DNA of 64,000 nt from assembly GCA_027924585.1 (NCBI GenBank), contig BSBM01000092.1, positions 5,432,001-5,496,000 on the forward strand. Reading direction: 5' to 3'. The notes beneath the pieces are model-generated. The model searched no databases. It had not been told where the DNA came from and saw only the letters and a list, made by a program, of their open reading frames with translations. Position numbers and translations under genes: made by a program. This document shows, piece after piece, positions 36,307 to 46,970 of the stretch (positions within the stretch are counted from its first letter, which is position 1; each line of letters starts with the position of its first letter). Source of the DNA: Larix kaempferi. Taxonomy: Eukaryota; Streptophyta; Pinopsida; Pinales; Pinaceae.

Positions 36307-36940
36307 TGTTGATGTATATGTAACTTCGGAATGTATTTCATATATGTATATTGTACTCCTATAGAGATGGTATTATTCCTCTATACGGAAGTGTTTGTAT
36401 TGCTATAGAGATGTTATTATTCCTCTATACAGAAGTGTCGTCATTTATATTGTAAGTGTCGTAACTTATACTTGATGGGTTATTAGAACACCTTGTTGGG
36501 GTCGGCCCTGTATAAGTCATGTGGGTCGAAGGGTTATTAGAACACCCTATTGGGTGTCATCCCAATCAACATCATGTTATGTGGTTAAGTTAAGGCCGAC
36601 CTAGTAAAGGTTATTAGGCAATTCAAGTCAAGTATAAATAGAGTGCGGGAGTCACTCTATTTCATCATTCTATTCTCTGTCACACTCTCAGGAGAGTGGC
36701 GCACTTGTGGAGGAGGAGAAGCTGCTGCTAGGAGATGCATATCTCTTATGCTTGGGTTGTATCATTGCTCTATCTATCTTTGAGGAAGTTATTGGGGTTT
36801 TTCACCTTTATGGTTTTCCCCAAGTAAACTCTGTGTCTCTTGTGTGCTTGCATTATTGTGTTCATGATTGATATGCTGTACATGTTGTTCTCTCAGTTAA
36901 GATCCTATATCAGATTTAATTAAATTCTGAAAAATTAAGA
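36307..36940 (+). repeat. copia D 5' LTR
   Basis: 634 bp with a good TATA box (TATAAATA, 36633-36640) about 30 bp before the CACTCTATTTCATC region where transcription would start. It contains tandem GGGTTATTAGA...TTGGGGTCGGCC units, with one unit fewer than the 3' LTR. Confidence 0.93.
36633..36640 (+). promoter_or_regulatory. TATA box of copia D LTR
   Basis: TATAAATA followed by AGAGTGCGGGAG; the same box is at 43164-43171 in the 3' LTR. Confidence 0.7.
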
Positions 36941-36952
36941 TGGTATCAGAGC
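36941..36952 (+). promoter_or_regulatory. copia D primer-binding site
   Basis: TGGTATCAGAGC directly abuts the 5' LTR; initiator tRNA-Met type. Confidence 0.9.
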
Positions 36953-38055
36953 TAGCCTGAAAGAAGGCATGGTATGGCATGTATGACACTTGTTGCAATT
37001 GCGAAGCTAGGGCTTGATATAGCAAAAACCAGTCATCGTAGAACTTTCGCTATAAATAAATTTAGGCAAGGTTTCAGGGTCTGAAAATCGTACACGACGA
37101 AGATAATATCCCCATGTACCTTTTGTTCAAAGGACAACCTCTAATTTGTTGTACTTTGTGATTTATGATCTCTACAATATAGGGCTTTTGCCTCTTCCAG
37201 ATCTCAGTCATAAATAGGTGACCTTGGAAAAAAGGTCATAACTTGGGCTAGGAAGCTTCAAATGAAATTTCATAAAAAGTGACAGGTATTAAACGGACTT
37301 TACTTTTTCAGGTAACTTTTTCAGAGGCCTAAACTGAACCAGTGACACGTGGCACACTGTACAAGTTTACTCTCCTGTTTTATCCCATAAACAGGTCACA
37401 TTGTGACACTTGGCATAACTCTCTCTCAGAGAATCCATTTGAGGTCATACCTATGGGGTTGGAAAGATGACAGGTTGGGCTATTACAAGAAAATATTTCA
37501 TACCTTGTGGATCGAAAAGTTTGGAGTTACACCAGAAAAAATCAGGTACATATTTCTGTCAAAACATAATTATTTTTTAGCACCTTCATTCATGGCTTCT
37601 GGAATTTAGGGTTTCGGAGAAAGTTGAAATTTTTGTAATCGGAGACTACGACTGAATGCCACTCATCAAAATCGAAATTTAGAGACCAAGATCATAATTT
37701 TTGGTTTGGCAGAAGGCCGGGCTTGAACAGACCCTAGTTCGGGACTTTGATTGGAAAAGTGGAAAATTAGGGCTTCTGCAAAAATGAAATTTTTTGAAAT
37801 ATGTGACCACGGCTGGAAGCTCCTCAGAAAAATAGAAGCTTAGAGCTTTGGATCGAACATTTTGATTGGGAAAAAGGGTGGGCTTTATCAAACCCTAGTT
37901 CGGGGTCATGTCCAGTGAATCCAAAAGTTTCAAAGGCAAATTTGAGGGGTGAAACTTTGCAGTTTTCAAATTATGAGTATACCAGCTTGATCAGCTCATC
38001 AAGGTGCATATTTCTATCCTTTCAGAAGTTTGAAATTCAAAGTTTGATTTTTTAT
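36953..38055. other. copia D leader, non-coding
   Basis: An untranslated leader of about 1.1 kb. It includes two related segments of about 160 bp (about 37628-37775 and 37789-37930), each ending in ACCCTAGTTCGGG, and a G-box-like GACACGTGGCA near 37343. No ORF of interest. Confidence 0.55.
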
Positions 38056-38228
38056 GGTTTCTATGACAAACCCTAATCCAGCTCCAGATCCACTTCCTAC
38101 AAATCAAGTGGACTAGGTTAATCCTAGAAGAGAATGGATTGGTCACCTGCATAAGTGAAGAAGTTCCCGTTTTAGAGGGAGATGAGGCTAAGGCCTTACA
38201 TAAGAAGATTACAAGCAATCTCGACAGG
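38056..38228 (+). pseudogene. gag: copia D gag N-terminal remnant
   Basis: The frame starts MVSMTNPNPAPDPLPTNQVD then stops. A second frame reads LEENGLVTCISEEVPVLEGD, followed by EAKALHKKITSN. The low-complexity start and the following segment resemble the N-terminal gag of copia elements. The rest of gag, the zinc knuckle and the protease are not visible, so they have been deleted or replaced. Confidence 0.4.
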
Positions 38229-39110
38229 TATGACTCATCCAGGTATGTTTCGAGATTTGTTCATGATTAAGTTTATGGTATGTTTGTCTTCATGTTATTA
38301 CTGTTAGTACAATCTTGATTAAATTTAGACTTGCCGTATCACCTTAATAAAATTATGAATGCATGATAGAAGATATTCATTGATTAGGGTGTTGACACTT
38401 ATGATTGTACTAATGCATTATGGTGTTGTATGAGGTTTATGTTGTCCGCTAACATTAAAGGTACACAAAGAAAGACAAATCATGTTCTAGTTCAAGAAGA
38501 TATGATCATGATGACATGAGGACAAAGATTCATCAATTGTCATGAATCACTTAGAAGATATATTTGCGAGATATGTATAACTTGGTTCTATAATGGTTAA
38601 CCTATGAGATATGCAGGTTACTAGCACAAGTCATTGAAGAGAACAAGAAGACATCATGTGGGTATGTTAGACATAACTAGCTAACATACCAATCCAGGTA
38701 AGTTTTTCCTATATCAAGTTAGAATCCTGCCTTGTGTTAGGATCCCTTATATAAGTATACTTGGTATGATTGGTTATGTTTATTCATAAAGTTAGAAATG
38801 TAAGTAATCAAGGGTTTATGCATTTTATGTCTCTTATCTTGATTGATGATTTAACTAACCAGAAGAGTCCTATGATCAAATAAGAATATGCATGAATAAA
38901 AGAAGACTTCCCTGAAACCTTGAATACTAATGTTTATTATCTGCGTTTGAAATGATCATGACTATACATGTTTAAGATTATTGTGTTTTGATAGTATTAA
39001 GATTATACTAATGAATGTGTGATTATGTATGAGACCTCGAGGATAACACAATGATGATACTAATAAGCATGCATAGTGATGGATATAAGTTCAAGGACAG
39101 GTAATCCAGG
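38229..39110. other. copia D non-coding filler
   Basis: About 0.9 kb where copia elements normally have gag, protease and integrase. It is AT-rich with short ORFs only and nothing recognisable. Confidence 0.5.
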
Positions 39111-39290
39111 AAGCAAAGATCAAGAGGGAGCACACTCCAGTTGTTCCTGCAAGGAAGCAAAGATCAAGAGGGAGCACACACCAGTTGTTCCTGCAAGGAA
39201 GCAAAGATCAAGAGGGAGCACACTCTAGTTGTTCCTGCAAGGAAGCAAAGATCAAGAAGGAGCACACTTCAGTAGTTTCTGCAAGGATGC
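39111..39290 (+). repeat. 44-bp tandem repeat (four units) in copia D
   Basis: Units start at 39111, 39155, 39199 and 39243 (AAGCAAAGATCAAGAGGGAG...), exactly 44 bp apart and nearly identical. A fifth, diverged copy starts near 39287. It lies just upstream of an integrase scrap. Confidence 0.9.
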
Positions 39291-39309
39291 AGATATTCAG
39301 AGGGAGTTG

Positions 39310-39365
39310 ACCACTTCTCACAATCCACATCAGAATGGAGTTGTAGAAAAGAAGGAAAGACTGAG
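39310..39365 (+). pseudogene. copia D integrase scrap
   Basis: The frame reads SHNPHQNGVVEKKER, the segment around the third catalytic acidic residue of copia integrase (usual form QNGVVERKN). Nothing else of integrase is recognisable, so it is a remnant of an internal deletion. Confidence 0.65.
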
Positions 39366-39840
39366 AGGGAGTCAACCCAACAAAAAAACAAAGATAAGTA
39401 TTTGAATTCCTTGCATATTGTATTGTTTAAATAATACTGTTCAATAATGTATATACTCATGTTCCTAGAATTAGGTTGTGTATTATGCATAGTTGCATTG
39501 ATGAGCAGTATACTACTAATATACATGGATAAGTGGCCTATGGCACTGTACAACATTCCATTACTACTTATCTAGAATGAAACCTCTTTGCTGACATGTT
39601 GGGAGTTGTGCACACTCTTAACAATGTTTTGGTAGAGATTGGAAGGCATCTAGAAAGTTACGAGAGATGGATAAATGTTGTATTGAAGCATTGGCTAAGA
39701 TAATTGCATGATTGTATGACATATTTCTTTATGTGTAAGAATTTGTTCTGAAAAATATGAAATGTTTTCTAATCATGCAATTTAACTTGTTGTGTAGGAA
39801 AGATCGTATACCATCACCTACAAAAGAAGGACTACAACAT
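39366..39840. other. copia D filler between integrase scrap and RT
   Basis: About 475 bp of AT-rich sequence with no recognisable domain. Confidence 0.5.
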
Positions 39841-41299
39841 TTGTTCAGCAACAAAATTATCTATTGAAAATTTTGAAGGTATTGAAGTTCCCAGGATCTG
39901 GGAAGAATGCCATGATCGAGCAGTACTAGTCGATCATGAAGATGTTTGGGATGCAGTCCCAAGACCTGAAGGGGAGTCTGTAGTTTCTTCCAAGAGGATC
40001 TACAAGATCAAGCATGCTGCAGGTGGTAGCATAGAGACTTTTTCTCTTGTAGCCAGATACACTTCAATTAGATCCGTACTTGCTTTGGCTGCAGTGATGA
40101 AATGGAAGATACACTAGATGGATTTCAAGACAGCCTTCTTGAATGGTGTAGTTGAAGAAGAAGTGTATGTGAAGCAGTCACTTGGTTCTGAGACACATGA
40201 CAGGGAGTCATATATGTGCAGAACTTGGTATGGTAGGATAGATAGCTTTCTATCCAGTTTGGGCTTTACCAAGAGCAAAGCGGATTCCAACCTTTACTAC
40301 AAGGTTGAGGAAGGCAATCCATTGATACTACTTTTGTATATGGATGACCTGTTTATTATAGGTGAAGATAGATTGCTTGCCGACACATAGAGGAAGCTTG
40401 CTGCCAAGTTCGAGATAAAGAACTTGTGGATGATGCACTATTTTCTAGGTATGGAGGTGTGGCAGAGTGCAGATGGAATCTTCCTTGGAAAAGGGAAGTA
40501 TGCAGTAGAGATCCTAAAGAGGTTCGGGATGATGGAATGCAACGCCATGGCCACACCTATGGAATCAAACCTGAAGCTTCTTTGTAATGCTTCATCTGAG
40601 CCGGTTGATATCACTATGTATCGTCAAATGATTGGGTCCTTGATGTACCTGACGAATACGAGACCAGACATTTGCTTTGCGGTGAACACCTTGAGCCAGT
40701 ATCTGACAGATCCGAGACATGTTCACCTGATAGCTGCAAAGCATGTTCTGAGGTACCTGAAGGGTACAGTTGAATATGGGCTCAAGTATGATGCAAATCA
40801 AAAGTTTAACTTGTAGGGTTATGTTGATTCAGATTGGGCAGGCGGTGTTGCAGATAGGAAGAGCACTTCTCGGTGCTGCTTCAGTATGGGATCAGGTGTG
40901 ATCTCTTGGTTTAGCAGGAAGCAGTCCTGCATAGCACGGAGTACAGCTGAAGTAGAGTATGTTGCAGCTTGTTCAGCTAGTTGTGAGGCAGTATGGCTTC
41001 GGAAGCTACTGTCTGAGTTATTTGATCTCCCGCTGGAGGCTACTAGTATCTTTTGTGACAACCAGAGTTGTGTGAAGCTGTCTGAGAATACGGTGTTCCA
41101 CGATAGGTTGAAACACATTGAGATCAAATATCACTATATTAGGGATATGATGCAGAGAGGATCAGTGAAGCTCCTGTATGTTACGACAAATGAGCAGGTT
41201 GGAGATGTGCTGACGAAGCCACTAGCCAAAGTGAAGTTCGAGTACTTTAGAGAGAGGCTTGGTGTTCTTCAGATTGAGGACACTTCGAGGAAGAAGTGA
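39841..41299 (+). pseudogene. pol: copia D reverse transcriptase and RNase H (internally deleted)
   Basis: The RT start reads VWDAVPRPEG and VVSSKRIYKIKHAAGGS, then jumps to FSLVARYTSIRSVLALA, so the block around KARFVARGF is missing. After MDFKTAFLNGVVEEEVYV it jumps to TWYGRIDSFL, so the LYGLKQAPR block is missing. The active site is YMDD (40337-40348), an accepted variant. RNase H is well preserved (MIGSLMYLTNTRPDI, SDWAGGVADRKSTS, STAEVEYVAA, KHIEIKYHYIRDM, DVLTKPLAK) and ends at TGA 41299. Three in-frame stops remain. It is a different copia lineage from A, B and C, which share RT wording with each other. Confidence 0.92.
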
Positions 41300-41329
41300 T
41301 GGACACATTTGCAGGAGCCATTCCAAGCA

Positions 41330-42060
41330 TGGTGAGAGGAGGATCCTTCCCATGGCTGTGGATGTACGTGCTGGATGATGAGCATCAGGACGATGCTCCA
41401 GTTACTACTCTGTATATGCATTAGGTGGATGTTGGAGATGATCTGTTGGATCATTTATATGTATATGTATGTACGCATCATCTTGGATGCTGTATATGAT
41501 CAGTTGGATCATTTATATATATGTATGTGCGCATCATGTTGGATGCTGGATATGATCAGTTGGATCATGGGTATGTATCTGTAGATGTATCAGGTGGATA
41601 CATTGTATGATCAGGTAGATCATGTATGTTGATATGTATCAGGTATGATCAGGTGGATCATGTATTTGTATATGTATCAGGTCGATACATTGTATGATCA
41701 GGTAGATCATGTATGATGATATGTATTAGGCAGATACTATGTATGCATCAGGTGGATGCATTGTATGATTAGGATGATCATGGATGACGAGCTTCGGGAT
41801 GTTTCTCCAGATATGCATCAGGACGATGCAATGATGAGTATCAGGATGATACTCTAGATGATATGCATCAGGTTGATGCTATGAGTTTGATCAGGATGAT
41901 CACAGATGACGAGCTTCAGGATGTTTCTCCAGATGATATGCATCAGGTTGATGCTATGATGATGATCAGGATGATCATAGATGACAAGCTTCAGGATGTT
42001 GCTCCACATGATATGCATCAGGTTGATGCTATGACGATGATCAGGTTGATCATGTGATGA
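41330..42060 (+). repeat. array of short palindromic words in copia D 3' region
   Basis: Many short units of the form GATC-AGG-NN-GATC, GCATC-AGG-NN-GATGC or GTATC-AGG-NN-GATAC follow one another, for example ATGATCAGGTTGATCATG and GCATCAGGATGATGC. The stem changes from unit to unit while the AGG loop stays. Longer repeats such as GATGACGAGCTTC plus AGGATGTTTCTCCAGATG recur at about 110 bp. It lies between RNase H and the polypurine tract. Confidence 0.85.
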
Positions 42061-42114
42061 TGTACATCAGGATGATGTATGGTGAGTATCGAGTTGATAC
42101 TCTGTGGCTGTGGA

Positions 42115-42520
42115 CAGGTTGTGCAAGTAGCATAGAAAAGGTCCTTTAAAATCCAGACAGGTAGAGCGGTCTGCTCATAATATCCTGGGATGCTCTATCG
42201 AGATCTAGACAGGTAGAGCGGTGTACTGGTAACATCCTGGGATGCTCTGAGTAGGTTTTGCTATGGTTTCACATAGAAAAGATCCTTTAAAATATGGATA
42301 GGTAGAGCGGTGTGCTCGTAACATCCTGGGATGCTTTGAGTAGGTTTTGCGAAAGTTCACATAGAAAAGATCCTTTAAAATCCGAACAGGTAGAGCGGTG
42401 TGCTCGTAACATCTTGGGATGCTCTATCAAGATCCAGACAGGTAGAGAGGTGTTCTCGTAGCATCCTGGGATGCTCTGAGTAGGTTTTGTGAAGGTCAAC
42501 ATGTAAAAGAACCTATAGTC
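42115..42520 (+). repeat. compound repeat in copia D 3' region
   Basis: Three large copies start CACATAGAAAAGATCCTTTA near 42131, 42270 and 42358. Inside them a GACAGGTAGAGCGGTGTGCT plus CGTAACATCCTGGGATGCTC unit occurs five times. A partial fourth copy starts near 42499. Confidence 0.85.
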
Positions 42521-42781
42521 TGTGCTAGGTTTTGTTGACGCACGTAATCAGTCCTAGGTTCCATAGTATGGCCACTGATGATGAAGACCTATAGGTGGTG
42601 GGCCTACATCCAGTATGAAAAAGGACTGGCTCTGTATAACTTCCTATGACGAGTAGATTCATAGATTGATTGAGATAGCAGTAGCAGTGACGATGACGAT
42701 GACTCGATGACGATTATTCAGTGACGATGATCGAGATAAGAAGACTTGTGCTAGAAGACCTGTGTTGAGAAATACCTTCCT

Positions 42782-42794
42782 AGTTAAGAGGGAG
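42782..42794 (+). promoter_or_regulatory. copia D polypurine tract
   Basis: AGTTAAGAGGGAG immediately before the 3' LTR. Confidence 0.7.
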
Positions 42795-43471
42795 TGTTGA
42801 TGTATATGTAACTTCAGAATGTATTTCATATATGTATATTGTACTCCTATAGAGATGGTATTATTCCTCTATACAGAAGTGTTTGTATTCCTATAGAGAT
42901 GTTATTTTCCTCTATATGGAAGTCTCGTCATTTATATTGTAAGTGTTGTAACTTATACTTGATGGGTTATTAGACCACCTTGTTGGGGTCGGCCCTGTAT
43001 AAGTCATGTGGGTCGAAGGGTTATTAGACCACCCTATTGGGCGTCGGCCATGTGGGTCAAAGGGTTATTGGACCACCCTATTGGGTGTCGGCCCAGTCAG
43101 CATTATGTTATGTGGTTAAGTTAAGGCCAACCTAGTAAAGGTTATTAGGCAATTCAGGTCAAGTATAAATAGAGTGCGGGAGTCACTCTATTTCATCATT
43201 CTATTCTCTCTCACACTCTCGGGAGAGTGGCGCACTTGTGGAGGAGGAGAAGCTGCTGCTAGGAGATGTCTATCTCTTATGCTTGGGTTGTATAATTGCT
43301 CTATCTATCTCCGAGGAAGTTATTGGGTTTTTTCACCTTTATGGTTTTCCCCAAGTAAACTTTGTGTCTCTTGTGTGCTTGCATTATTATGTTCATGATT
43401 GATATGCTGTATATGTTGTTCTCTCAGTTAAGATCCTAGATCATATTGAAGTAAATTCTGAAAAATTAACA
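42795..43471 (+). repeat. copia D 3' LTR
   Basis: 677 bp, collinear with the 5' LTR apart from one extra GGGTTATTAGACCACCCTAT-type unit of about 44 bp. TATA box at 43164-43171. Confidence 0.93.
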
Positions 43472-44122
43472 TGCCATTCCTGTTGTAAGGTGGGAAATTC
43501 GAAGGCCCAGTGTGGTGTGCGAAAGGCGAAAGGCTTTCATCTTATTCTGGAAAAGGTGGTTGATGTGAATCCAGAAGATGGACAATGGATCCCTGTGCTG
43601 TTGGACAAGAGTTCTACTACTTCTGCTCTTGATAATCTAACTCATCTTCTTCCAGTTTTACTTAAATTTTTACCTGTGGAAGTGCTAAAATCTACTATTG
43701 ACTCGGAATTTTCCCTGACCCCGACATTGCCACCACCGGTTTTGGAGGTTGGAGATTTTATGGGGCCTGACCTGGCTACCGTTGGGACCTGGGAGCTCTT
43801 GGATGAGGGTTGTGCTGAGGCACATGAGAATCAACCTCTCTCGGCCTCCCTTGTGAGTTCTGAAGCTTACACTCATATAGTGGACTTGGGGGGTGATGGG
43901 TATTCATACCCTACTGTTCCAATTTCAAATTCAGATGAATCTTTGTCTCGATCGTTGGGTGATACCTTCATTCCACTCTGTACCTATTCCACTATTTTCA
44001 AGGAGAAATCTTTGGTTGTTCCCATTTCCTCTATTTTCTATGGAAATGTCACAATTTGTAAACCTCATAAGCCTTGTTGGTGTCCAATTTTGTCACCATT
44101 TTTTATCATTCAATTTACTTGA
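43472..44122 (+). pseudogene. gag-like ORF, second part after copia D (zinc knuckle and tail)
   Basis: The first codons read CHSCCKVGNSKAQC, a C-x2-C-x4-x-x4-C knuckle in which the His position is Asn. The frame is the same as in the part ending at 36301. It then runs open to TGA 44122 (QCGVRKAKGFHLILEKVVDVNPEDGQ..., acidic and Ser/Pro-rich tail). No endonuclease or RT follows, so it may be a truncated LINE or a domesticated or stand-alone gag-like gene that has since decayed. Confidence 0.65.
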
Positions 44123-46640
44123 AGTGGCGTTATTTCTATCATTTTTTGCTATAGTAAGTTATTTTCTTAGCCATTCATCTCATCAAACAGTCCAGGTATG
44201 CACAAATTCACTTACCATGCAAATCTTGTTATGTTTCGTATATTCTAGTTTATTTATGATTAAAATGATGTTTTTTGGGCATAATTAACACTTATGGTTT
44301 TAATTGACAGGCTATGTTTTGCAAATGACCCATCATTCATACCATGCACTACGTGCTCAGCCTAAAAGGAATTCAGCTCATCGTTCAACCCTCCGTTCAG
44401 CCTGCAAAATCCGTGGTTGACACATCTCAGACCACTGAATGAAGAGAAGGACACATGGGTTCTGTTCGACATGCAATGGGCCTAGTTAATGAGCTATTGC
44501 TCTAGAAGATCCATCCTTATGCTCGCCAAGCCTGACAACACATCTCACATCCACGTGAACACTTTAACCTCCGGTTCGTCTACGCATTCAGCCTGGAATC
44601 ACGCTCAGTATGCCGATGTAATTCTTGTGCCAATGCCAACACTCCAACGCACCTATTCTTTTTTTCGTTTGGCTGGGAGTTACATACACCTGTTCACGCT
44701 TTCTCATGTTCATTCATGCCATCGTTCTGGAAGATGCTCGCCTGCCCACGATTCAGTCCACCAGCACACTGCTCGTCCACGTCTGAGTTAGATCGACGTT
44801 GTAGCTGCCCTGTGAAGGAACCAACCCCGTCAAAGTCTGAAGGATGCTCCTTACGTTGGCTTGTATCAATTAAATCAACAGTTACATTCATTTAAACACT
44901 TCTATTATTAGATAGGTCGACTCTGTCGACCCTCTCACCCATTGTAACTTATAAATAGTCATCTTTGTGATTAAGACGAGTTAGTTAGAGTCTTAGTCTA
45001 AATTTTGGAATCTAGCTAGTTCACAGTCATAGATAGTGGAAGATAGAGTTCTGTAATTTTTCTCAAGTTAATGAAGTAGCAGCTTGTTGATAATCTACTT
45101 GTAGTCGTTTAAGTTGAGCTAGTTCACCCTCCAATTGCTGGGAAGGGTCCCTCATCAACTGGAGGTTTTATTTACATTTTTTGCATTTCTTTTCTTGCAA
45201 TTAACTAGTTTATTTCCTCTGTGTGTAATCTAATTTGTTTTCTTGTGTGTATTATCTTCATTCCTCTGTAATTAATATTATGCTGTCAATACAACCTTCC
45301 TTCTTCTGAGGTAAAATGGTCGACCAATAGTTCAATAGTTTAATAATTTGTAGTTTGTTTTCAGTCTTTCTTCCATCATCATAGTTAGATATTGCTTCTA
45401 AATTCTTCCATAGTTAGCATTCCTTTCTTTCTCTTCTCCTCTGTTAGTTTTTCTTCCTATTTGCTGTAGGTTAATTCTTCCTTCTTCTATTCCAACCTTC
45501 TTCCTACTTCTTATCAAATCATTCTTCCTCTTAGGTAATGATTTGCATAGATAATTTCTTATCCTCCAATAATCTCTCTACTGCTTCCTTTGCACAGTAG
45601 GATCATTTGCATAAGCTACCTGGTAATTAAATCATCCAAAAAGTCTTCTTTCCCTCACTTTAAAACGTTTTCCTCCATTCGGATCGTCATTCGGACTGCC
45701 ATTTAGACCGGTGTTCAGATCGTCATTCGGACCTATGTGTTTTCTGTATTATTTTAGGCCTTTTTCCGAATCTAATTTATTCTTCCTCTTAATCATAATT
45801 CTTCCTGTTCCTCCTTAGTAGTTTGAGATGTAATTTAATCTTGTTTTTATGTTATTTGGAGTTTTTAATTCAATTTTCATCTTTATTTCCTCCTTTCTTA
45901 CTTTCTCCTTATCCTCTTCTTATCTTTCTTTCAAACTTTAGTTCTTTAACCTGTTTTGTTACTTAGTTACTGTTCAGAATGTATGACTATTGTTTCTAAA
46001 TAGTTTATTTCCAAGTTATAGTTGATAATTCTATTCTTTGAGTTGTTTTAGTTTGTTAATCTTAAGACTAGTTTCTATTTAATGAATATGTTCATGTTGC
46101 AAGATCTGGAATAATAATAAAATATCTTTATCAAGTTTTCTACTTGCTCCCAAATCTAATATAGTTCAGTTTAACATCTTTGTTAAGTTCTTCTATTTTG
46201 TTTCTAACTTATATTAGTTTCATGTTATTCACATATGGATAGATAGTAGTTCATAATGTTTAAAGTTAGTGGTAGTTTGTTGATTTTTAGTTTCCATTTG
46301 TTTGTAGAAGTTAAATTAGATTTACTTCCATTTAGCTTCCTTATTACATTTGAAAGTCATTACAATACATTTACTCTAGTTCCTATTACATTTGATGTAC
46401 GTAATCAAGAAGAACGGAATTAGATGGTTTAGTCTAGAATAAATGCTTATTTCATTAAATTTGGACAAATTAGGCAAATTTTGGACTAAGAATGAGTGAA
46501 TTTAGACTCTGAAAGTGTCAATATCAACCTTTCTAATATGAAAAAATAGGTTTTGAAAGTGGCAATATTGGATTTGAAAAGTGTGTTTTTCCATTTTAAT
46601 AGTGTGGTTTTTGACTACTTATGAACCTTAAAATTGCAGT
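44123..46640. other. intergenic, possible LTR-like promoter, no gene recognised
   Basis: A segment at 44300-44900 carries several TTCAGCCTG words. At 44945-44957 a CTTATAAATAG box is followed by pyrimidine-rich sequence and a GGTCCCTCATCAACTGG stretch near 45146, which could be the 3' half of an unassigned LTR. From 45170 to 46440 the sequence is T- and C-rich filler. No protein homology was recognised. Confidence 0.4.
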
Positions 46641-46659
46641 TTTTTTGTTATGAAACTAT

Positions 46660-46900
46660 GAATTTCAATTCAAAATAAGTGAATTTCAAATAAAAAAATG
46701 CAAATTTTGATTTGAAAAGTGTGAATTTAAAATATAGAAATTCAAATTTTGATTTCAAAAGTGTGAATTTCAAATAAAAAAATGCCAATTTTGATTTAAA
46801 AAGTGTGAATTTAAAATAAAAAAAATGCAATTTCGGATTTGAAAAGTGTGAATTTCAAATAAAAAAACTTCAATTTTTTATTTGAAAATTGCAATTTTCA
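46660..46900. repeat. AT-rich minisatellite, about 42-bp units
   Basis: About five degenerate copies of a unit like AGTGTGAATTTCAAATAAAA plus AAATGCAAATTTTGATTTGA. Its flank (TTTTTTATTTGAAAATTGCA and following) also occurs near 50960, inside copy II of the palindrome array, so it may belong to the same repeat element. Confidence 0.75.
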
Positions 46901-46970
46901 TTTGTAAATGTGAAAAATTCTATGTTTAAAATATCCAGTCATTGTTACAATAACAAGTCAATCCGCTAAT

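Larger units (their letters stand above)
36307..43471 (+). mobile_element. Ty1/copia element D (7,165 bp), internally deleted
   Basis: The LTRs are 634 and 677 bp with the same start TGTTGATGTATATG and end AATTAACA (the 5' copy ends AAGA). A PBS follows the 5' LTR, a polypurine tract precedes the 3' LTR, and TGCCA duplications flank the element. The internal region is only partly coding: a gag start, a scrap of integrase, then RT and RNase H. Long non-coding stretches with minisatellites make up the rest. It inserted into a gag-like ORF and did not disturb that frame outside the duplication. Confidence 0.94.

Noticed and set aside
44489-44891. Overlapping ORFs of 65-100 codons near a TATAAATAG box
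   Set aside because: No family pattern, opposite strands overlap, and the surrounding words suggest an eroded LTR.
46648-46830. 60-codon minus-strand ORF with KFTLFKSKFAFF repeats
   Set aside because: Translation of an AT-rich minisatellite.
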